Assembly (NCBI GenBank): GCA_020201415.1
Contig: JAIVGW010000230.1
Location: 1-20,226 of the forward strand
Source of the DNA: Lentisphaerota bacterium
Lineage (GTDB): Bacteria; Verrucomicrobiota; Kiritimatiellia; JAAZAB01
Length of the DNA stretch: 20,226 nucleotides
Direction: 5' to 3'
Positions within the stretch are counted from its first letter, which is position 1, and every line of letters starts with the position of its first letter. The translations under genes were made by a program, and so were the position numbers. Shown one piece after another: positions 15,103-20,226 of the stretch. Below the pieces are notes generated by a model. It saw only the letters and a list, made by a program, of their open reading frames with translations. It made no database searches and had not been told where the DNA came from.

Positions 15103-15684
15103 TCAGACCAGATCACAGGCTTCCGGCGGCATCCAGTGCGGATCCTGACCTTCCCACTTCACATTGCAACCGATGGGATTGGTCAGAGGCACACTGACCG
15201 GCTTCCCCGCCAACAGCTCCGCCAGGGCCCGGTCCAGATCGTTCACCGTCGCCTTTTCCGCTTGGCGCGGATTATCCACGCCGCGGCCGGTATATACCAG
15301 TCGGCGTTCGGCATCGAATACAAAGAAATGGGGGGTGCGCAGGGCGCCATAGGCGCGGGCCACGTCCTGGGTACGGTCATGGAGATAAACCCAGGGGAAT
15401 TTTTGTTCCTGCATGCGCTGAACCATATGCTCGAAGGAATCCTTGGCATGCGTGCGCTGACTGTTGGAATTAATCCCGACAAATTTCACGCCCTGCGGCA
15501 TGAATTTCAAAGCCGTGGCGCGGGTAACTTCATCCGAACCGATCACAAAAGGACAGTGGTTACAGGTGAAAAAAACCACCAGCGCCACGGCATCTGAAAA
15601 ATCAGACAAGCCGTATGTGCGTCCGTCCGTCGCCGGCAGGTCAAAATCCGGCGCTGCATCACCGGGCTTCAATGTAAAATTCAT
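15103..15684 (-). CDS. Thioredoxin-fold redoxin (AhpC/TSA-like), CxxC type
   Basis: The 193-residue cytoplasmic protein has the redoxin layout. It begins [20 protein letters not shown] and continues to [20 protein letters not shown] with the redox pair Cys41 and Cys44 (CNHC). [40 protein letters not shown] and the cis-proline region [20 protein letters not shown] follow. The tail ([16 protein letters not shown]) is typical of this subfamily, in which NPIGC carries a further conserved cysteine. Likely a thiol oxidoreductase; the partner is unknown. The ATG at 15684 is chosen because GGGGG sits about ten bases before it, whereas the ATG at 15693 directly follows those Gs. A promoter lies at 15774-15802. 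Confidence 0.88.
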   Translation of the reverse strand: MNFTLKPGDAAPDFDLPATDGRTYGLSDFSDAVALVVFFTCNHCPFVIGSDEVTRATALKFMPQGVKFVGINSNSQRTHAKDSFEHMVQRMQEQKFPWVYLHDRTQDVARAYGALRTPHFFVFDAERRLVYTGRGVDNPRQAEKATVNDLDRALAELLAGKPVSVPLTNPIGCNVKWEGQDPHWMPPEACDLV

Positions 15685-15773
15685 AATTGTCATCCCCCAT
15701 GTTGGTTGCCGGTTAACGGCATGATTATCGATGCGTATCGCACCACAAAACTACAGCAATTTTCCGATTAGCT

Positions 15774-15802
15774 ATTATAGGCATGTTCCCGATCGAATAC
15801 AA
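15774..15802 (-). promoter_or_regulatory. Promoter of the redoxin gene
   Basis: A perfect TATAAT (15774-15779, minus strand) is preceded after exactly 17 bases by TTGTAT (15797-15802). It lies about 90 bases upstream of the ATG. The -35 element is only half conserved. The MITE-like element begins about 10 bases further upstream. Confidence 0.6.
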
Positions 15803-15819
15803 GCACCCAAAGCGCAACC

Positions 15820-15965
15820 CTGGCAATTCTCATTTTGGCACTTGCGGCTCACCGGGACGGTTCGCCCTACCCGGTAATGAGCCAAAAAAACGCTGAAATA
15901 TGGTAGGGCGAAGCCTCCGGCTGAGCCGCCGCAATGGAACATTCATGCCATAATGAGAATTGCTG
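15820..15965. mobile_element. 146-bp palindromic MITE-like element with 8-bp flanking repeat
   Basis: The ends are inverted repeats: 15821-15840 and 15946-15965 match at 17 of 20 positions (GCAATTCTCATT, one mismatch, TGGCA). Inside lies a second inverted pair, 15842-15871 against 15902-15934, sharing TTCGCCCTACC / GGTAGGGCGAA and GCGGCTC / GAGCCG. The centre (15872-15901) contains a run of seven A. The element is flanked on both sides by GCGCAACC (15812-15819 and 15966-15973), as expected for a target-site duplication. It encodes nothing and fills most of the 335-base gap between the redoxin and PII-like genes; the rest of that gap holds the redoxin promoter and no other feature I can support. 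Confidence 0.75.
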
Positions 15966-16028
15966 GCGCAACCTTGTTTTGCGGACTGCAATCCCGTGGT
16001 GCATGATGCGTCCTTATGCAATGCGGAA

Positions 16029-17153
16029 TCAAGCCTTGCGCTGGTGCATGAAAACCACGGGCGCATCCAGGGCCTGAATGCGGCAATCCTCGTCAGCGGA
16101 TTGCGCCGCAACCACGCACAAGGCCTGTAAAACGGCATCAGCCAGGCCGGCGGGCACGCATAACATACCGATCTCGCGCGCCACACCACCGCCATCCTCC
16201 ATACCGGCGCCCAGGCAACGGGCGCCGGCGGTGGTGGCGCCGCCGGCGCCGGCGGCCATGGCAGCGCGCACATATTCATCGGCGCCGCCTTCGGCGCAAA
16301 TAAAAGTAAGCTCCCGGTAATTGCGCCGCACCCGCAGCGCCACATCTTCATCAGCAGGCAACCCGACAAACCGCTTGCGCCAGGACGTCCCGGCCTTGAT
16401 CTCATCCAGCGTGGCGATGATTTGCTCCATGCTTGCCGCATGCTGCTGGCGACCGATGCGCAATAACGGATCGATCAACCCCTCGCAGACTGGCGTCTGG
16501 TAAAGAAATCCGCCGCCCGGACGGTCCAGACGTCCGTCCTCAATCAACAATCGGCGGATGCCGGCGGCATCGTGCGCCGGCACCACCAAGCGCACGATTT
16601 CCTTTTCCGGCGGTATGGTAATGCGCAACAGACCCAGCCGGTCCCGGATACCGGCGCCTATACCGTAACTCACCACGGGCACGCCGGCGCCCAATGTCAG
16701 AGCCACCTCGGCAAATCGCTCGCCGCTGCCGGGCATGGAAAGAATACAGGTGAACAACACCATATCGCGCAACATGCCGGAGGGCGCATCATCCGGCGTG
16801 ATCATCAGCGGCGGGGTGCGACTGAATTCAACAATCTGCTGGGCGTACAGCATGCCGCGCCCCGGGATGCGCAGATCCGCTGCCGCCGCCAGCTCCCGCA
16901 GCACGCGGCCCGCCGCGGCCCGCGGGACTACCGCCCGGAACATATCCATGGGCGCATCATCCAAGGTTGTAACATGCCCGGGCAAGCCCCAGGCTCGGGG
17001 TCTGATCCGCTGGCGCACACAGCGGGCGTTTTCCACCAGGATGGATTGAACCCCCAGGGCCGCCAGGCATTCCAACACCTGGTGCTCCAGCAGGTGCTGC
17101 ACCATGCAGGTGATCCGGGTCAGCTCCCGGGGCGGTGCCGGCGCTTCATTCAT
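16029..17153 (-). CDS. Triple PII-like domain protein
   Basis: The 374-residue soluble protein contains three copies of a PII-like ferredoxin fold. Domain 1 (about 11-110) runs TRITCMVQHLLEHQVLECLA to FRAVVP and IPGRGMLYAQQIVE. Domain 2 (about 128-222) runs MVLFTCILSMPGSGERFAEV to IVRLVVPAHDAAGIRRLL and RPGGGFLYQTPV. Domain 3 (about 279-372) runs ELTFICAEGGADEYVRAAMA to IGMLCVPAGLADAVLQAL and DAPVVFM. PII proteins are trimers that sense nucleotides and often gate membrane transporters, so this chain may fold as a covalent pseudotrimer. The start overlaps the stop of the DUF1538 gene by eight bases, so translation is probably coupled and the partner is almost certainly that membrane protein. 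No typical T-loop uridylylation tyrosine can be assigned. Ligand unknown. Confidence 0.75.
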   Translation of the reverse strand: MNEAPAPPRELTRITCMVQHLLEHQVLECLAALGVQSILVENARCVRQRIRPRAWGLPGHVTTLDDAPMDMFRAVVPRAAAGRVLRELAAAADLRIPGRGMLYAQQIVEFSRTPPLMITPDDAPSGMLRDMVLFTCILSMPGSGERFAEVALTLGAGVPVVSYGIGAGIRDRLGLLRITIPPEKEIVRLVVPAHDAAGIRRLLIEDGRLDRPGGGFLYQTPVCEGLIDPLLRIGRQQHAASMEQIIATLDEIKAGTSWRKRFVGLPADEDVALRVRRNYRELTFICAEGGADEYVRAAMAAGAGGATTAGARCLGAGMEDGGGVAREIGMLCVPAGLADAVLQALCVVAAQSADEDCRIQALDAPVVFMHQRKA

Positions 17154-19221
17154 CTTGTTCCTCCTCGGCGGCCTGCATGCTGCGCCTTTGCCGTGATCGC
17201 AGGATCAGGCCATAGATCATGACGGTGACGATCGGATAGACCGAGGCCAGAGCCAGTGCGCCAAAACCGTCAACCACATTCAATTCACCGCCAATTCCCA
17301 AGCCCATGGCCATCACCAGGGGCACGGTAACCACACCGGTGGTCACCCCGCCGCAATCCCAGGCGATCCCCGCGAACTCCTCCTCACTCAGAAAGGTCAG
17401 CCAGAGCAACAGCAAGTAGGGCGGCGCCAGCAACCACAAGGTCGGCAAATCATAAAGGATGCGCGCCACGCCGGCCAGCAGGCCCAGACCTACGCCAATT
17501 GACACCGCCCTTACCACGCCGGTCCGCTTCACCGTACCCACCGAGATTTCCTCGACTTTGCGGCCCAACGCACTCAGGGCCGGCTCCGCCAGTGTGGAGC
17601 CATACCCCAGACCGAAGGCAAACAGAAACACCAGCGCTATCCCTGCGAATGTCAACTTCGCGCTGAAAACCGGCCGGCTTCTGACAATGTGTTCGTAACT
17701 GGACGTGGCGGGATCATAGCGGGCGGGATCATAGGGTTCGCCGTGCATTTTCCCGGATTGGTCGCGCAAGAAAAAAACCGACTCCGGATGTCCGGACTGG
17801 TCATAGACATTAACCACACCGTCAGGATCAAACGGCTGAAGGATACGACGACTCTCCTCCCGCGCCTCGGCATGAAACACACGCGGCAGGGAGCGGCCGA
17901 CCTCGTCTCCCAGCGCCGCCAGCCCGGCTTGAATGCCGGTGGTCAGAACGGCCATACCCACCAGACTCAGCACCACCCCGAGTAAAAACTCGTCATTATG
18001 CCGCAACCTGTCGCGCAGAAAAAGCAACAGCACGATCAAGAGCAATAAAGTCAGGGGCACGACGGAACGGAAGGCTCCTGCAGCCTGCCCGGCCAGCAGG
18101 CCGGGCAGGAACGAGCCGGAAGCCGACCGGCCGGCTTCCGGCTGGATTGACACCCGCGCGAGCAAGGCGCGCTCATCCTCCGAAGCCCGCTCCCGCAACC
18201 AGTTATCCAGACTCATCTCCCCCAGCAGGGCGCGGCGGGCAGTGGGGTCTGCCAGGGAAAGCAGGGCGGAACGGTAACCGGCATCATCCCTGTAACAGGC
18301 CCGACGGGCTGCACTGCTGCCGCGCTGGTACGCATGCCGCACCAGGGCCTGCTCCGAGGGAAAAACCCGCATAACCTCCTGACGGTTATGCGAGGCAAAG
18401 AACTCCGCTTCGGACATGGCCTGCGGCACATTGGGATTCAGCAGCATACCCAGCACCAGCACACCCAGCACGGGAAAGGCCGAAGCCAGCATGATGATCC
18501 CAAATCCGCCCGTCCCGCCATCCTGCCGGTCGATGGCGCGGGAAACACCGATACCCAAAGCCAGCACCAGCGGAACCGTCACGGCGCCGGTGGTCACCGC
18601 GCCGGCATCCCAGGCCAGCCCCAGCAACGCCACCAGATTGGCGTCCCGGCTGTAATACAACGAAACCGCCAGCAGCAACGGCACCAGCACATAAACAAAA
18701 GGTTTGATCGATAAGGCAAAATACAGACGTACCATGCCGACCGCTACAGCGACCCCGACGCCGGCGCCAATGGCCACCACCAGCTTGCCGGGATCATTTT
18801 CCAGTATGCTGTAGAGCAAAGGCGCATCCCAGGCCTTGACAAACCCGCCCATGGCACGCAAGGACATTACCGCCGGCTCCGCCAGGGTGGATCCCAGTCC
18901 CAGCAGCAGACCAAAAAACACGATGACCGCCAATCCGGCCCGCTGGGGTAATTTCAGCCCCACCCGCTCGCCCAGAGGCATCAAGCCGATAATCAGCCCT
19001 TCCAGGAACATGGTCAGCCCCAGCACCACCATGCCGATGCCCGCGGCAATGTGCCAGGCATGCGACGGCATTGATCCCAGCACCAGCAACTGAAACCCAA
19101 CCAGATAAAGAACGATGAAAGACACAGCCTTAAGCTGCTCGCAGAACCTCAGGCGCGCATAGCGGCCGATCATGGAAAGGGCGGCCCAGATTGATATTTG
19201 TATCCGGCCGGATGTGCTCAT
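17146..19221 (-). CDS. Fused double-DUF1538 membrane transporter (UmpA-UmpB-like)
   Basis: The 691-residue membrane protein carries two DUF1538 domains, each with the hallmarks GSTLAEPA and WDxGxVTTGxVTVPL. First half: FLEGLIIGLMPLGERVGLKL, GLLLGLGSTLAEPAVMSLRA, LAWDAGAVTTGAVTVPLVLA. A 100-residue soluble insertion (ASHNRQEVMRVFPSEQALVR onward) follows. Second half: FGLGYGSTLAEPALSALGRK, GIAWDCGGVTTGVVTVPLVM. In other bacteria the two halves are separate genes; a Halomonas pair, UmpAB, was reported as a Na+(Li+,K+)/H+ antiporter (from memory). The ATG at 19221 is chosen because the longer frame to 19293 runs into the tRNA gene, though no clear ribosome site precedes it; 19173 is an alternative. 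It starts 48 bases after the tRNA and is coupled to the triple PII-like gene. Confidence 0.85.
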   Translation of the reverse strand: MSTSGRIQISIWAALSMIGRYARLRFCEQLKAVSFIVLYLVGFQLLVLGSMPSHAWHIAAGIGMVVLGLTMFLEGLIIGLMPLGERVGLKLPQRAGLAVIVFFGLLLGLGSTLAEPAVMSLRAMGGFVKAWDAPLLYSILENDPGKLVVAIGAGVGVAVAVGMVRLYFALSIKPFVYVLVPLLLAVSLYYSRDANLVALLGLAWDAGAVTTGAVTVPLVLALGIGVSRAIDRQDGGTGGFGIIMLASAFPVLGVLVLGMLLNPNVPQAMSEAEFFASHNRQEVMRVFPSEQALVRHAYQRGSSAARRACYRDDAGYRSALLSLADPTARRALLGEMSLDNWLRERASEDERALLARVSIQPEAGRSASGSFLPGLLAGQAAGAFRSVVPLTLLLLIVLLLFLRDRLRHNDEFLLGVVLSLVGMAVLTTGIQAGLAALGDEVGRSLPRVFHAEAREESRRILQPFDPDGVVNVYDQSGHPESVFFLRDQSGKMHGEPYDPARYDPATSSYEHIVRSRPVFSAKLTFAGIALVFLFAFGLGYGSTLAEPALSALGRKVEEISVGTVKRTGVVRAVSIGVGLGLLAGVARILYDLPTLWLLAPPYLLLLWLTFLSEEEFAGIAWDCGGVTTGVVTVPLVMAMGLGIGGELNVVDGFGALALASVYPIVTVMIYGLILRSRQRRSMQAAEEEQDE

Positions 19222-19268
19222 GTTGTCATGCCAGAAACCAGGCGCACCGGAAAAGACAGGAAAAAGAG

Positions 19269-19342
19269 TACGCCCGGCGGGGATCGAACCCACAACCTTC
19301 GGCTCCGGAGGCCGACGCTCTATCCAATTGAGCTACAGGCGC
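19269..19342 (-). tRNA. tRNA-Arg, anticodon CCG
   Basis: Minus-strand cloverleaf: acceptor GCGCCTG with CGGGCGT, D-arm GCTC...GAGC, anticodon stem TCGGC/GCCGA with loop CTCCGGA (anticodon CCG, reading CGG), T-arm GTGGG TTCGATC CCCGC and discriminator A. The 3' CCA is not encoded. The acceptor stem contains G-U pairs at its first and sixth positions but is otherwise normal. Confidence 0.95.
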
Positions 19343-19362
19343 ACAATAACTACCGCAGCTGA

Positions 19363-19391
19363 AATATAAACCACAGCGCCGCACTTGGCAA
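19363..19391 (-). promoter_or_regulatory. Promoter of the tRNA-Arg gene
   Basis: TTGCCA (19386-19391) and TATATT (19363-19368) on the minus strand are separated by exactly 17 bases, each matching five of six consensus positions. The -10 lies 20 bases before the tRNA 5' end. With no clear terminator after the tRNA, it may also drive the DUF1538 gene. Confidence 0.75.
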
Positions 19392-19447
19392 GCAAGTAAA
19401 AGGTTTTTTAGCAAACATGGCGTCCGACAGGTGTAAGCCCTTGATGC

Positions 19448-20226
19448 TCACTCAAACAAAGTGAGTTGAAATTGATTGTCACGCTGCTTGCGTGAACGCC
19501 GCGCGGCCAACCGGGGCTGACCGGCCTCACCGATCTCGCCTTCCTCCAGATTCAACAGGATTTCCCCCGCGCGCTCGATGACTGCCTTAGGCAAACCGGC
19601 CAGCCGCGCCACATGAATCCCGTAGCTTTTATCCGCGCCACCTGGAACGATCTTGCGCAGAAAGACCACGCCCTGCCCCTGCTCGCGCGCCAGCACATTG
19701 AAATTCCTGACGCCGGACATGGTGCGCGCCAGATCGGTAAGTTCATGATAATGCGTGGCGAAAAGCGCGCGGGCCTTGAGCTGGTCATGCAGATATTCGG
19801 CCACGGCCCAGGCAATACTGATGCCGTCGAAGGTGCTTGTGCCGCGGCCGATTTCATCCAGAATCACCAGGCTGCGCGTACCGGCATTGTTCAGTATGTT
19901 GGCGGTTTCCTGCATTTCCACCATAAACGTGCTGCGTCCGCGCGCCAGATCATCGCCGGCGCCCACCCGCGTGAAAACCCGGTCCACCAGACCGATTGCC
20001 GCGGAGCCGGCAGGAACGAACGATCCCATTTGCGCCATGATGACGATCAGGGCCACCTGGCGAATGAAAGTCGACTTTCCGGCCATATTGGGTCCGGTAA
20101 TGATGTGCAGCCGGTTGGCGCGGCCGTCCAGCAAAACGTCATTGGGCACAAAGCGCTCCGTTTCCAGCATCTGTTCCACCACCGGATGACGGCCATCCCT
20201 GATTCGGATGACGTCGTCCTCATTGA
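19448..20226 (-). CDS. mutS: DNA mismatch repair ATPase MutS, partial (5' part beyond window edge)
   Basis: The last ~258 residues of MutS are present. In order these are the start of the ATPase domain ([13 protein letters not shown]), [10 protein letters not shown], the Walker A loop [18 protein letters not shown], the signature region [20 protein letters not shown], the Walker [21 protein letters not shown], the H-loop [13 protein letters not shown], the helix-turn-helix dimerisation region [20 protein letters not shown] and a short end (FQLTLFE). Everything visible is intact, so the ATPase should be functional if the rest is. The frame is open through the right edge. It is followed on the same strand by tRNA-Arg, which has its own promoter. 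Confidence 0.95.
   Translation of the reverse strand, partial: NEDDVIRIRDGRHPVVEQMLETERFVPNDVLLDGRANRLHIITGPNMAGKSTFIRQVALIVIMAQMGSFVPAGSAAIGLVDRVFTRVGAGDDLARGRSTFMVEMQETANILNNAGTRSLVILDEIGRGTSTFDGISIAWAVAEYLHDQLKARALFATHYHELTDLARTMSGVRNFNVLAREQGQGVVFLRKIVPGGADKSYGIHVARLAGLPKAVIERAGEILLNLEEGEIGEAGQPRLAARRSRKQRDNQFQLTLFE

Noticed and set aside
1..20226. CRISPR arrays, rRNA genes, riboswitches, phage genes
   Set aside because: No regularly spaced repeats, conserved rRNA segments, recognised aptamer patterns or phage structural genes were seen on either strand.

Overview
The window looks like a moderately GC-rich chromosome of a Gram-negative-type bacterium. It encodes a beta-barrel porin, a CsgG-family secreted protein and polytopic transporters. 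The gene families and their arrangement would fit the Verrucomicrobiota/Kiritimatiellota/Lentisphaerota group, but no rRNA or other phylogenetic marker is complete enough here to prove it. Both ends cut through genes: trigger factor on the left and mutS on the right.

Layout. At 1-3000 there is trigger factor (minus), a glycosidase-family-4 tail (plus), and a decayed minus-strand cluster: nucleoside transporter, response regulator, fmt. Several of these keep both ends but have lost internal segments. At 3007-3992 a CsgG-family protein has its own promoter. At 4090-7690 an intact yjbQ (UPF0047) gene is followed by two visibly AT-richer sialidase-superfamily genes. This stretch is bounded by two diverged copies of an 'unknown gene X end / yjbQ start' junction, with the wreck of a REP-associated (Y1) transposase at its right side. 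At 7938-10256 there is an AI-2E-type transporter, a metallophosphatase scrap, an intrinsic terminator and a xylose-isomerase-like TIM barrel gene. At 10519-12820 a DcaP-like porin converges on a broken rmuC. At 12843-15802 there is a minus-strand group of a xylulokinase of the XYLB (animal-like) type, rnk and a redoxin with a promoter. At 15820-15965 lies a 146-bp palindromic MITE-like element with an 8-bp flanking repeat. At 16029-19221 a two-gene unit encodes a fused double-DUF1538 membrane protein and a protein with three PII-like repeats. At 19269-20226 are tRNA-Arg(CCG) with a good promoter and the 3' part of mutS.

Most interesting points. (1) The DUF1538 fusion is translationally coupled (8-bp overlap) to a triple PII-like protein, which reads as a one-chain version of the normally trimeric PII fold: a candidate ion transporter with a built-in covalent pseudotrimer regulator. 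(2) Genes are repeatedly damaged by internal deletion (transporter, probably the response regulator, fmt, rmuC) amid many gene scraps. This is either real genome erosion or a systematic assembly problem. (3) The AT-rich sialidase pair sits between the two duplicated, complementary halves of an X-yjbQ gene pair. All family calls come from reading the protein sequences; no database search was run.
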